Below, one piece after another: positions 47,389 through 59,243 of a DNA stretch of 64,000 nt (position 1 is its first letter; each line of letters starts with the position of its first letter). Position numbers and translations under genes: made by a program. Below the pieces are notes generated by a model, which was not told the DNA's origin, ran no database searches, and worked only from the letters and a program-made list of their open reading frames with translations. The stretch is from Massilia sp. METH4 (GTDB lineage Bacteria > Pseudomonadota > Gammaproteobacteria > Burkholderiales > Burkholderiaceae_D), in the NCBI RefSeq assembly GCF_037094685.1, contig NZ_CP146614.1, forward strand, positions 5,828,001-5,892,000, given 5' to 3'.

Positions 47389-48702
47389 ATGCAAGCACAT
47401 GAAACGGCCGCCGCGCCAATCGGCACCGCAAGCCCGGCCAGCCGCTCACTGACACGCCAGGACTACAAGACCCTGTCCCTGGCCGCCCTGGGCGGCGCGC
47501 TGGAATTCTACGATTTCATCATCTTCGTCTTCTTCGCCACCACCATCGGCGCGCTGTTCTTCCCGCCCGCCATGCCGGACTGGCTGCGGCTGTTCCAGAC
47601 CTTCGGCATCTTCGCCGCCGGCTACATCGTGCGCCCGCTGGGCGGCATGGTCATGGCGCACTTCGGCGACCTGCTGGGCCGCAAGAAGATGTTCAACCTG
47701 TCGATCCTGCTGATGGCCCTGCCCACGCTGGCCATCGGCCTGCTGCCCACCTATGCCGCCGCCGGCCTGGCCGCGCCGCTGCTGCTCCTCCTGATGCGCG
47801 TGCTGCAGGGCGCGGCCGTGGGCGGTGAGGTGCCCGGCGCCTGGGTATTCGTCTCCGAGCACGTGCCGGAACGGCGCATCGGCTTCGCCTGCGGCACGCT
47901 GACCGCGGGCCTCACGTGTGGCATCCTGCTCGGCTCCCTGATGGCCACCGCCATCAACAGCGCCTTCACGCCCGAGCAGGTAACGCAGTTCGCCTGGCGC
48001 ATCCCCTTCCTGCTGGGCGGCGTGTTCGGCCTGGGCGCGATGTTCCTGCGCCGCTGGCTGCATGAGACGCCCGTGTTCACGGAGCTGCAGCGGCGCAAGG
48101 CGCTGGCCGCCGAGCTGCCGTTGAAAGCCGTGCTGCGCGGCCACCGCCGCGCCGTGGCGGTCTCGATGCTGCTGACGTGGATGCTCTCGGCCGGCATCGT
48201 GGTCGTGATCCTGATGACCCCTGCCCTGCTGCAGAAGGTCTACGGCTTCGACGCGCCCACCGCGCTGTCCGCCAACACGGTGGCCACGCTGTGCCTGGCG
48301 CTGGGCTGCGTGGTGGCCGGCGCGCTGGCGGACCGGCTGGGTGCGCGCCGCGTGCTGCTCGGCGGCGCGGCGCTGCTGGCCGCCTGCACCTACGCGTTCT
48401 ACACCACGCTGCGCGCCAGCCCCGAACTGCTGCTGCCGCTGTATGCGCTGCTGGGCTTTGCCGTCGGCGTGGTCGGCGCCGTGCCGGCCGTGATGGTGCG
48501 CGCCTTCCCGGCCGCCGTGCGGTTTTCCGGCCTGTCGTTCTCGTACAACCTGTCGTACGCCGTCTTCGGCGGCCTTACGCCCGTGATGGTCACGCTGCTG
48601 CTGAAGACGCAGCCGCTGGCGCCGGCGTGGTACGTGATGATGCTGTGCGCCGTGGGCGCGACGACGGCGCTGTTCATCGAGGACCCGCCGCGCGCGGGCT
48701 GA
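47389..48702 (+). CDS. MFS transporter, metabolite:H+ symporter (MHS) type
   Basis: A 437-residue, 12-helix carrier. GALEFYDFIIFVFFATTIG, YIVRPLGGMVMAHFGDLLGR with KKMF, and VLQGAAVGGEVPGAWVF are hallmarks of the MHS group (KgtP, ProP, ShiA relatives). Substrates are usually organic acids or osmolytes. The adjacent L-lactate dehydrogenase suggests a carboxylate. A perfect TATAAT is at 47351-47356, 33 bp before the start, with a poor -35. Confidence 0.85.
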   Translation: MQAHETAAAPIGTASPASRSLTRQDYKTLSLAALGGALEFYDFIIFVFFATTIGALFFPPAMPDWLRLFQTFGIFAAGYIVRPLGGMVMAHFGDLLGRKKMFNLSILLMALPTLAIGLLPTYAAAGLAAPLLLLLMRVLQGAAVGGEVPGAWVFVSEHVPERRIGFACGTLTAGLTCGILLGSLMATAINSAFTPEQVTQFAWRIPFLLGGVFGLGAMFLRRWLHETPVFTELQRRKALAAELPLKAVLRGHRRAVAVSMLLTWMLSAGIVVVILMTPALLQKVYGFDAPTALSANTVATLCLALGCVVAGALADRLGARRVLLGGAALLAACTYAFYTTLRASPELLLPLYALLGFAVGVVGAVPAVMVRAFPAAVRFSGLSFSYNLSYAVFGGLTPVMVTLLLKTQPLAPAWYVMMLCAVGATTALFIEDPPRAG

Positions 48703-48880
48703 CCGCGGCGGCGCGCCGGCCGGCCGCATGACCGTTTCACACGTGCCGCGCCGGGGCGGCCAGGCTGCCGCAACGATCATCTTTTTGACCGCTCTTCTCC
48801 CGCTGCAGCACTACAATTGACGGTTCGGTGAAACGGCGCGCCGCGTCCGCTCGCCACCGCCATCCACAATCGCAGACCAC

Positions 48881-50014
<1,134 letters not shown>

Positions 50015-50044
50015 GTACGAAAGAGTCAGCGGCGCCAGCGCGCT

Positions 50045-50157
50045 GGTGTCGGACACCGTTTCCTGATGTCTGACACCGGTTTTCCCGGCCGAAGTCGGCA
50101 AGCGCAGAGGAAAACCGGTGTCGGACACCATTTCCCGCGGAAATGGTGTCCGACACC
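50045..50157. repeat. Composite GGTGTCG palindrome cluster between lldD and zwf
   Basis: Three nested parts: GGTGTCGGACACC...GTCTGACACC (50045-50077), an inverted pair ACCGGTTTTCC (50075-50085) / GGAAAACCGGT (50108-50118), and a near-perfect hairpin with 17-bp arms GGTGTCGGACACCATTT around CCCGCGG (50117-50157). It lies between convergent genes and is a likely two-way terminator. The same three-part arrangement recurs at 61862-61979. Confidence 0.8.
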
Positions 50158-50185
50158 GACGACTACGCCGGCGGGCACCGTCGGG

Positions 50186-51712
<1,527 letters not shown>

Positions 51713-51787
51713 CGTGTTATCCGGTTCAGGAGCAGACCGACAATATTAATACATCGATCAGCTACACGTGTTCCTACATTTTTGTAG

Positions 51788-53071
51788 TCACCGCCGCTCG
51801 CCGGCACGGGCGATCCGCCTGGCAAAGTCGGCCAGGTACGCCTCGCGCCAGCGGCTCACCGTCTTCGCCCCCTGGTGCACGCCTTCGGCCACGCGCGGGT
51901 CGGGATCGTCCGTCCACCAGTTCGGGTACTTCGGCGACGGCGCCCTGCCCGCAGCCGGCATCACCGCCGTGAACGCCCCGGCAATGGGCGCCACGCCGGG
52001 CTTGTCGCTGCGGATCTCGTAGACGAACGTCTTCGCCTCCTTCGGCGAGAACAGGAAGCGCCACGTGCCATCCTCGTGGCGGTGACCGGGAAACGACTGC
52101 CCGTCGATGAAGAGCTTGCTCGTGGCCACCGGCAGCGCGTCCCTGGCCAGCTTGAATTCCACGACGGAAAACGCTTCCACCTTGTCCGCCGCGCTCGTGG
52201 GACGGTCGAACGTGGTGCGCTGGCGTTCCCAGGCGCGCACGTAGCGCCCGCCCCAGGAATCGCGGCCGGGATCGAGCGGAGCGTCGCCCAGCAGGTAGGT
52301 CACGGAAGGCGTGTCGCCCATCTTGATCGTGCCCTCGAGGTGGCCGGCAAAGTAGTCGCCCAGCGCGCCATGGCCCTTCAGGTGGCGCGCGACGAAGGCC
52401 GTGTTGCCCAGGTCGCCCTGCTGGTTGCCGCCCACGAACCAGCCGCGGTATGTGGAATTCGATTCGATGATCCACAGGTCCGGGTGTTCGCGCGCGATGT
52501 AGTCGTAGGCGGCCGGGCCCCACTTCTTGTTCGGGCCGCCGATCCAGTGCACGCGCAATCTTGCCTTGATGTCGGGCGCGTCGTGCAGGGCCTGCGCCAC
52601 GTCGCTGATATTGCCCCAGGCGAGTACCCAGAGGGGCCGCGGATCGTCGCGCCGCGCCGCCGCCACGATGGCCTGCGATCCTGCGGTCGGTACGCCCCAG
52701 CCGCGCAGGCCCGTCGAGCCGGTCTCGCCCTGCTTCGTGATCGCGTGCAGCGCGGCCGGCGCGGGGTAGCGCGGCGAGTGGCGCTTGAACCGCGGATAAT
52801 CCTTTTCATACTCGGCGATCACCTCCAGGATGTCGCTGGCGCGGCCGCCATCGGATTCGAACGGCGAGGAAACCAGCGCCTCGATGTCGAACAGGTCGGC
52901 ATAGGCCAGCAGATGCACCATCGACTGGTCGTCGTCCGGATCGGTTCCGCCGATATCGGTCGAGACGATGATGCGGTGCCGCGTTTCCTGCGCCGTGGCA
53001 GGCGGCGCCGCGTGCAGCAGCGCGGCAGCCGCGCACAGGAACATGAGCAGGTTTTTCAGGCGATACGTCAT
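51788..53071 (-). CDS. Secreted DUF1593 (nucleoside-hydrolase-like) protein
   Basis: A 427-residue protein with a signal peptide (near ATA-QET). The N-terminal domain resembles an inosine-uridine nucleoside hydrolase fold with the Asp cluster STDIGGTDPDDDQSMVHLL, and the C-terminal DUF1593 part includes YPNWWTDDPD. Family members are found in polysaccharide-use clusters of soil bacteria. It lies next to a pectate lyase and a DUF5060 glycosidase, so a role in plant-cell-wall use is likely. Exact substrate unknown. Confidence 0.8.
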   Translation of the reverse strand: MTYRLKNLLMFLCAAAALLHAAPPATAQETRHRIIVSTDIGGTDPDDDQSMVHLLAYADLFDIEALVSSPFESDGGRASDILEVIAEYEKDYPRFKRHSPRYPAPAALHAITKQGETGSTGLRGWGVPTAGSQAIVAAARRDDPRPLWVLAWGNISDVAQALHDAPDIKARLRVHWIGGPNKKWGPAAYDYIAREHPDLWIIESNSTYRGWFVGGNQQGDLGNTAFVARHLKGHGALGDYFAGHLEGTIKMGDTPSVTYLLGDAPLDPGRDSWGGRYVRAWERQRTTFDRPTSAADKVEAFSVVEFKLARDALPVATSKLFIDGQSFPGHRHEDGTWRFLFSPKEAKTFVYEIRSDKPGVAPIAGAFTAVMPAAGRAPSPKYPNWWTDDPDPRVAEGVHQGAKTVSRWREAYLADFARRIARAGERR

Positions 53072-53131
53072 GGTGTACTCCGTCGAAAGCGCAAGGGGCG
53101 CCGGTGCCGGCCGGCGCCGCTCATTGAAGCG

Positions 53132-54328
53132 TCAGTACCCTACCTGGGCGGCATAGGCGAGCAGCGCCTTGCCATACTCGCCGGCCCACTGGTAGCCGTA
53201 GCGCCGTTCCGGCTCGACCAGCATGATGTCGTACTGCTTGCCGGTACCCGGCGGATTGTCGGTGGGCAGGCGGCCGCTGAAGAAGCCACGGTCAACATCG
53301 AGGTCGTAGAAGCGGTACCAGAGCGGCGGCGCGCCGATCTTCTGCACGAACGGCGACGTGTTGGTGGCCTGCGCCCCGCTCCGGTCGTAGATCGTGTCGA
53401 AGATCTGCGTGCGGGGATTGCGGTACCAGTCGAGCGCGGCCCGCACGGCCGTTTCCACGGCGGGAGTCTGCGGACGGGTCATCAGGAACTGCACGATGCG
53501 CGCCGACTCGGAGCCGCTCTTGGAAGGCAGCTCATAGGAGCGGGCGCCGCGCGGCACGTAGCTGACCGGGTCATGCTGCGCGCACCACACGGTGGGCAGG
53601 CCGCCCTGCACGATCTGCGCCTTCAGGATGAAGCCCACCGCCTTTTCGATCGCCGGTTCCAGCTTCGTCAGCTGCGTGCTGCTGAACACGCTGCCGTCGA
53701 GCGGCGCCTTGCGCTTGTTCGCCTGGTCGAACAGCACCAGCACGCGCACCATCGCGTCGTCGTTGAACGTCACGTGGTTCGAATACGTGGTGCCCGTGCG
53801 CGCGGGATGGACCTGCGGGAAGCCGCCGGACGCGTACTGCATCGTCAGCAGGAAGTCGAGCGCCTTGCGGGCACTGTCCCGATACTTCGTGGCGCCGCTG
53901 CGGCGATACACGTCGGCCAGGAACATGATCTCGCTCACGGTGGCCTGGTTGTCGATCGTGCCCAGTTCCACGCCGTTCGCGCCCGTCCAGCCGGAGCGCT
54001 TCGCCGAGCCGTTCCACGGTGCGGCATACCACGACGGGTCCTTGTAGAAGCCGCCGTGCGGCATCTGCCACGTGACGATATTGTCGGCCTTGGCGCGGTC
54101 GGCGGCCAGCGCGGCGGCAGGGTCGGCCAGCTTGCTCAGCCAGCTCCTGTAATTGTTCAGCAATCCATACACCGGGTTGCTCGCCTGGTCGAGAATGACC
54201 GAGCGCGTCGAGGCGGCGCGGGCCAGGCCCGTGCCGCCCGGGCCGAGCGCGGCCAGCATGGCGGACATCGTGATCAGTTTCAGTGTTGCGCGTCTTTTGT
54301 TTCCCATTTTTCTGCTGCCACTTTTCAT
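53132..54328 (-). CDS. Pectate lyase, polysaccharide lyase family 10
   Basis: A 398-residue secreted enzyme. Signal peptide near ARA-AST. PL10 features: MPHGGFYKDP, VELGTIDNQATVSEIMFLA, HVTFNDDAMVRVLVLFD and ARSYELPSKSGSES. It cleaves polygalacturonate by beta-elimination with calcium. ATG 54328 has GGAG upstream; ATG 54307 is an alternative. Neighbours are the DUF1593 gene (61 bp) and the DUF5060 gene, all on the same strand. Confidence 0.9.
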   Translation of the reverse strand: MKSGSRKMGNKRRATLKLITMSAMLAALGPGGTGLARAASTRSVILDQASNPVYGLLNNYRSWLSKLADPAAALAADRAKADNIVTWQMPHGGFYKDPSWYAAPWNGSAKRSGWTGANGVELGTIDNQATVSEIMFLADVYRRSGATKYRDSARKALDFLLTMQYASGGFPQVHPARTGTTYSNHVTFNDDAMVRVLVLFDQANKRKAPLDGSVFSSTQLTKLEPAIEKAVGFILKAQIVQGGLPTVWCAQHDPVSYVPRGARSYELPSKSGSESARIVQFLMTRPQTPAVETAVRAALDWYRNPRTQIFDTIYDRSGAQATNTSPFVQKIGAPPLWYRFYDLDVDRGFFSGRLPTDNPPGTGKQYDIMLVEPERRYGYQWAGEYGKALLAYAAQVGY

Positions 54329-54427
54329 AGGTGCTCCGGATGGGTTGGTGCGACGGATGCCGTGCCGGCAGGCACGGCCACGGCGCCGCCTCGTCGCGTG
54401 GCGGCGGCGCCGGTGATACACGGTTGA

Positions 54428-56101
54428 TCAGTCGTCCGCCGCCGCACCCGGCGTAGCCGCCGTCGGGCCATGTGGAATTTCGCCCACGCGCTGGATGCGC
54501 AGCGCCATGTACGGCTTGCCGGGCAGCTTGATGGAACGGTTCTTCACGTCCGCCGCGCGGTAGCGCGGCAGTTCGCCGATCTCGAACGTGCCGGGCACGG
54601 GCACGACCGTCATGTTCCACGTGTCGATGATGTCGGCCCTGAACCGCATGCCCTTGCGCAGCCCGGCCACCGGCAGCACGAACGGCCACTCGGTGGGCCT
54701 ATCCTCGCCGAAGTAGTACAGGTAATAATCGCCCGCCTTGCCGGCGGCGTTCATCACGAACAGCTGGTCGATCGGTTTCAGGCCGCCTTCCGGCCCCGCC
54801 TCGACGATCTGGCGCAGGAAGCCGATGCGTGCGGGGCTGGTACCGGCCAGGTGGCCGCCGCCGCTGATCCAGCCATTCTCCAACACTTCGCCATGCGTGG
54901 CATAGGCGCCCCCGACGAGCGCGATCCAGAACCGGTGCGACAATTCCTCGCCGGACAGCTGGCCCCAGCGGCTCGCCGAATTGCCTTCGTAGTTGATCTC
55001 GTCGTGCACGATGGGCTTGCGGTAGATGTCGCGCAGCAGCGGCGACACGCCGAACACCTTCACCGCGTTGTAGTACTGCAGGCTCACATGCGTGACCCAC
55101 GGCTTGTTGTAGTCGTAGATGCGGTCGGCGTTGTGGATCGAGCGCAGATGGTTGTAGGGGTCGTACTGCTGCACGATCTGGAAGTAGCGGTCGAAGTCTT
55201 CGTCCGAGAGATGCCTGATGTAGCTGTTCTCGTTGGCCAGGCTCCACCAGATGTTCTGGAACGCCGCGAAGCGCGCCACCATGTAGCGCACGAAGCGCTG
55301 GTTGACGGCGTCGCTCGTCGTGTCGAAGCCCCACTTGCCCTTGTCGTAGGGCCGGAACAGGATCAGGTCGACCTGGATGCCCAGGTCGGACAGGCGCTTT
55401 ACGTCCCGCTCCAGGCTCCTGAAGTATGCGGGATTGAAGCGCGAGAAGTCGAAGTCGTCGCGCGACGTGCCGACGAACGGGAAGTCGGTCAGCTTGCCCG
55501 GCCCGTCGATGTAGTTCGGCTTGTAGGGCGGCACGGCCAGCATGCGCGCCTTGTTGAACGGTCCCTTCTTCAGCGTGGCCAGGGTTTCGAGCTTCCTTGC
55601 CTCCGGCTGGAACGCCCACTCGTAGATCGTGGTGCCGAACGGGTAGAACGGCGTACCGTCCGCATGGGCGAAATGATGGACGTTGGCAACGCGTACCGGT
55701 CCCCTGTTGCCGCCCTCGACGGCGGTGAAGGAGCCCGTTTTTCCATCGAGGTCGGGGTGGTTGCTGTGCGTCGTGTACGTCCACTCGCCAGCCGTCGGCG
55801 GCATGAAGCGTACGCGGTATGTGCCGTCCCCGTCGTAGAAGCCGTCCGGCGTGTAACGCTGCGCGCCCTGGGTGAAGGTGGCGGTCAGTTCAAGGTCGAT
55901 GAAGGGGTTGCCGGCGTCCTTGCCTTTCAGCATGACTTCGTACAACCCATACTTTTCTGCATGTTCCCGGGCTGCGGCCGAACCGCACGCGCCAACCGCG
56001 GCGGCGAGGAAGGCGAGCAGGAAAATAATCAGCCCGTTGAGCGGAATACGGGATATTCGGGGCGCGCGCGGGGTCCCGCGCAGTGATACGCGACGTGCCA
56101 T
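54428..56101 (-). CDS. DUF5060/DUF4038-type glycoside hydrolase
   Basis: A 557-residue secreted or membrane-anchored protein (hydrophobic segment near 20-45, with AVGACGSAAA). An N-terminal DUF5060 beta-sandwich (YEVMLKGKDAGNPF, FYDGDGTYRVRFMPPTAGEW) is followed by a TIM-barrel DUF4038-like region (YPFGTTIYEW, NIWWSLANENSYIRHLS, VHDEINYEGN) and a C-terminal beta domain. WSLANE and the E of HDEINYEG are candidate acid/base and nucleophile. DUF4038 relatives include apiosidases of pectin side chains. Start ATG 56101 is favoured over 56143. Confidence 0.82.
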   Translation of the reverse strand: MARRVSLRGTPRAPRISRIPLNGLIIFLLAFLAAAVGACGSAAAREHAEKYGLYEVMLKGKDAGNPFIDLELTATFTQGAQRYTPDGFYDGDGTYRVRFMPPTAGEWTYTTHSNHPDLDGKTGSFTAVEGGNRGPVRVANVHHFAHADGTPFYPFGTTIYEWAFQPEARKLETLATLKKGPFNKARMLAVPPYKPNYIDGPGKLTDFPFVGTSRDDFDFSRFNPAYFRSLERDVKRLSDLGIQVDLILFRPYDKGKWGFDTTSDAVNQRFVRYMVARFAAFQNIWWSLANENSYIRHLSDEDFDRYFQIVQQYDPYNHLRSIHNADRIYDYNKPWVTHVSLQYYNAVKVFGVSPLLRDIYRKPIVHDEINYEGNSASRWGQLSGEELSHRFWIALVGGAYATHGEVLENGWISGGGHLAGTSPARIGFLRQIVEAGPEGGLKPIDQLFVMNAAGKAGDYYLYYFGEDRPTEWPFVLPVAGLRKGMRFRADIIDTWNMTVVPVPGTFEIGELPRYRAADVKNRSIKLPGKPYMALRIQRVGEIPHGPTAATPGAAADD

Positions 56102-56235
56102 GCCTGGTGTGTCTCCCTGTCTTATTGTTCGGACACCGCTCAACCTTAGTTGTACGATGTCGGATCACCCTAACAGACGTGATCCAATAACTCAAGGAGA
56201 CAAACGCCGGCGTGGCACGGCCGCCGGCGCCGCGC

Positions 56236-58173
56236 TTACGCCGCGTCGGCGATGCGGAATTCGTTGACCAGGGCGACCAGCACGGCCGCCTGGTGCTTCA
56301 GGCTCTCGGCCGCGGCGGCCGCTTCTTCCACGAGCGCGGCGTTCTGCTGCGTGACGCCATCCATCTGGCCAACCGCCTGCGTGATCTGGCCGATGCCGGC
56401 GCTCTGCTCGACGCTGGCGGCGGCAATCGCCGCAACGATGTCGGCCACGCCGCGCACGCTGTCCACGACTTCCCGCATCGTCGCGCCGGCATCCTTCACC
56501 AGCACGCTGCCGCGCTCGACCTGGGCGGTGGAGTCGCCGATCAGCGCCTTGATTTCCTTCGCCGCGCTTGCGCTGCGCTGCGCCAGGTTGCGCACCTCGC
56601 TGGCCACCACGGCAAAGCCGCGGCCCTGCTCGCCGGCGCGCGCCGCTTCCACGGCCGCGTTCAACGCCAGGATATTGGTCTGGAAGGCGATGCCGTCGAT
56701 CACCGTGATGATGTCGGCGACCTTGTGCGACGAGGCGTCGATGGCCGCCATCGTGTCCACCACCTCGGCCACCACGGCGCCGCCACGCACGGCGACTTCC
56801 GAGGCGTTGGCGGCCAGCTGGCGTGCCTGCGCCGCGTTGTCCGAGTTCTGTTTCACGGTGCTGGACAGCTCTTCCATCGACGCCGCGGTCTCTTCCAGGG
56901 CGCTGGCCTGCTGCTCGGTGCGGGCCGACAGGTCGGCATTGCCCTGGCTGATCTCGCCGCTGGCCGTGGCCACGCTGGCCGAGCTGTCGCGCACGCGCGA
57001 GAGCACGTTCTCGATCTTGGCCACGAAGGTATTGAAGCCCTGGCCGATCACGGCCAGCTCGTCGCTGCCTTTCACCGTCAGGCGCTGCGTCAGGTCCGCG
57101 TTGCCGCTTGCGAGCTGGGTCATCGTGTCGGCCAGCTTGCGCACGGGCCGCATCAGGCGGCGCAGCGCAAAGACCATCGCGAAGGCGGCGACCAGCGCGC
57201 AGATGGCGGAGGCCAGGGCCGTGTACATCAGCAGTTCGCGCGCCGGCGCGGTCGCCACGTCTTTCGGGAACGACAGGCGAACCGCCCACGGCGCCGCTTC
57301 GCCCTGGAGCTGCACTGGTCGGAGCACGTGCACGACACCCTCGGCCTCGTACTGGAACGGCTGGCCGGAGCGGACCGCTTCGAGCGCGGCGGCCGGCATG
57401 TCTTCGGCCTTCTTCATATTGCGCGCGGCGTCCGGGTGGCTGGCGTACAGGCCCAGGTTCGACACCAGTGCAAGCTTGCCCTGTTCGACAGTCGTCATGC
57501 CGGCCAGGATGTCGCCCAGCTTGGTGAGCATGAAGTCGCCGCTGATCACGCCTTTCACCTGGCCGCCCACCATGATCGGCGCGACCATCGAGGCCATCTG
57601 CACGTCCTTGCCGTTCACGGGGTAGACGGTCGGTTCGGTGAACAGGCGCTTGCCCGTCTTCACCGGGATGTCGTACCAGTCGTTGGCGCCCGGCGTGGTG
57701 GTGAACTGGATCGGTTCGACAAGGACGCCGCCATCGGGCTTGCGCGTGAAATACGGCAGGTAACGGCCCGCCGCGTCGTGGCGCGGCCCCTTGCCGGCGA
57801 ATTCGGCATCGCGGCCGTCGAGCGCGTTCGGCTCCATCGTCACCGAAACGCCCAGCAGGTCGTTCGAGCCGCGCAGCACCGCCACCGAGGCATCGTCGGC
57901 CTGGTCGCGGCTGATCGGCCGGCCCGCGGCGATGGTCGCGGCGAGCGAGCGGGCCAGCGTTTCGACCGGCGCGAAATTGGCTTCGATACGGCCAGTCAGC
58001 TCGGCGGCGGCCACGGCGGCGGACGTGCGGGCCAGTTCCATGGCCGCGCTTGCGGCGCTGTCGCGATTGCGGATACCCGTGACGGCCGCCGTCAGCGCCA
58101 GGCTCAGGATCACGAGCGTGGTCGCGGCGATGCCGATGCGGGCATTCAGGGATCGATTACGCAAAAATTGCAT
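56236..58173 (-). CDS. Methyl-accepting chemotaxis protein, Cache type (paralogue)
   Basis: A 645-residue chemoreceptor with TM1 (10-32), a Cache-like periplasmic sensor ([20 protein letters not shown]), TM2 (about 315-340), HAMP and a signalling hairpin ([20 protein letters not shown]). It matches the receptor at 2174-4123 closely in every domain, more so in the cytoplasmic part, so the two are recent paralogues with diverged sensors. The adjacent genes deal with pectin breakdown and an outer-membrane porin, so a sugar or organic-acid ligand is possible. Confidence 0.92.
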   Translation of the reverse strand: MQFLRNRSLNARIGIAATTLVILSLALTAAVTGIRNRDSAASAAMELARTSAAVAAAELTGRIEANFAPVETLARSLAATIAAGRPISRDQADDASVAVLRGSNDLLGVSVTMEPNALDGRDAEFAGKGPRHDAAGRYLPYFTRKPDGGVLVEPIQFTTTPGANDWYDIPVKTGKRLFTEPTVYPVNGKDVQMASMVAPIMVGGQVKGVISGDFMLTKLGDILAGMTTVEQGKLALVSNLGLYASHPDAARNMKKAEDMPAAALEAVRSGQPFQYEAEGVVHVLRPVQLQGEAAPWAVRLSFPKDVATAPARELLMYTALASAICALVAAFAMVFALRRLMRPVRKLADTMTQLASGNADLTQRLTVKGSDELAVIGQGFNTFVAKIENVLSRVRDSSASVATASGEISQGNADLSARTEQQASALEETAASMEELSSTVKQNSDNAAQARQLAANASEVAVRGGAVVAEVVDTMAAIDASSHKVADIITVIDGIAFQTNILALNAAVEAARAGEQGRGFAVVASEVRNLAQRSASAAKEIKALIGDSTAQVERGSVLVKDAGATMREVVDSVRGVADIVAAIAAASVEQSAGIGQITQAVGQMDGVTQQNAALVEEAAAAAESLKHQAAVLVALVNEFRIADAA

Positions 58174-58182
58174 GCGGTTTCC

Positions 58183-59004
58183 TTAGAAAGTGCGGTTCAC
58201 GCCGACGATCACGGTGGCCTTCGCCACGTCGGCGAAGTGCAGCCTGCCGGAAGCATCCGGCACGCCCGTCGTGTAGGTTTTGTAGATGCCGGTGCGGCCC
58301 CAGGCGCGCGTTACGGCGAACGAAGCGCTCCAGCCGCCGCCCAGGCTCTTCGTGACGCCCGCTTTCGCGTCGCGCCAGTCCCAGATGTCGTTGCCATTTC
58401 CGGCCACGCGGCCGTCGCCGGCATGCAGGTTCAGCGTCCAGCCATTGCCCAGCTCCGGGTTGAAGGTAAAGTCCAGGTAGCCCGTGCCGCGCGAATCGGG
58501 AATGCCGAAGAACATGCTGCTCACGGTGCGGTAGTACTTCGCCGACGCGGTGCGCCACGTCACGCCAAGGGCCACCTCGCTGTAGTCGAATTTCGTATCC
58601 GTGGCGCTCATCACCGCGCCCGGGTAGCGGTAGACATAGGCCATCACGCTATAGCCGAAGTCGCCGGTGCTGCCGCTGTAGCCGCCGTACAGGTCCCACT
58701 CGACCTTGCCCTGTTCAATGAAGCGGTCGCTGACCGTGGAAGCCCAGGTGCCGGCCGACCAGCCGCTCGGGTGCACGTAGTCGACGCCGCCCTGCACGGC
58801 CGGCTTGCCCCAGCTGTTGCGGATACCGCGCGAAACGTATTGCGAGACGACGCCGGCGTTGGCGGTCCACTGCGCCACGGGTGCCGCGGCGGCCGGCTCC
58901 TGCGCGGGCACGGCGGGTTCGGCCGCCTGGACGGAGGCTGCGCTGGCGCAAAGGACGAGGCAAGACAGGAGCACGGGGTGGCGCGAACGATGGGCGTTGA
59001 TCAT
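58183..59004 (-). CDS. TorF-family outer-membrane protein (TIGR02001-type porin)
   Basis: A 273-residue protein with a signal peptide (cleaved near VQA-AEP), a Pro/Ala linker, and a beta-barrel that opens with GVVSQYVSRGIRNSWGKPAVQGGVDY in segments and ends with Phe (VGVNRTF). The SQYVSRGI pattern is diagnostic of this family of putative porins. It lies 9 bp upstream of the chemoreceptor and is probably co-transcribed with it. No strong ribosome-binding site precedes ATG 59004. Confidence 0.82.
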   Translation of the reverse strand: MINAHRSRHPVLLSCLVLCASAASVQAAEPAVPAQEPAAAAPVAQWTANAGVVSQYVSRGIRNSWGKPAVQGGVDYVHPSGWSAGTWASTVSDRFIEQGKVEWDLYGGYSGSTGDFGYSVMAYVYRYPGAVMSATDTKFDYSEVALGVTWRTASAKYYRTVSSMFFGIPDSRGTGYLDFTFNPELGNGWTLNLHAGDGRVAGNGNDIWDWRDAKAGVTKSLGGGWSASFAVTRAWGRTGIYKTYTTGVPDASGRLHFADVAKATVIVGVNRTF

Positions 59005-59243
59005 GATGGTGGTGGCGACGAATGCCGCAAGAAATGTATCCGTGCAGCAATCATACTGGCGGATTGCGGCGGGAAAGCCGAATCGTGAACTTATGCTCAT
59101 GCATTTGTTGGCGCAGTGCGACTTGCCTGCAACAAATCGAACGCAGGCGCCCCGGGATGGGCACGCTTCGCGACAAATTGCGTTCTGAACATTAAAATGA
59201 CTGCTGGTGCCGCATGACAAGCGGCCATTCATGAAAGAAAGCC

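Noticed and set aside
48785-48817. TTGACC / TACAAT as an lldD promoter
   Set aside because: The spacing is 21 bp, outside the usual 16-18 bp range for a sigma-70 promoter.
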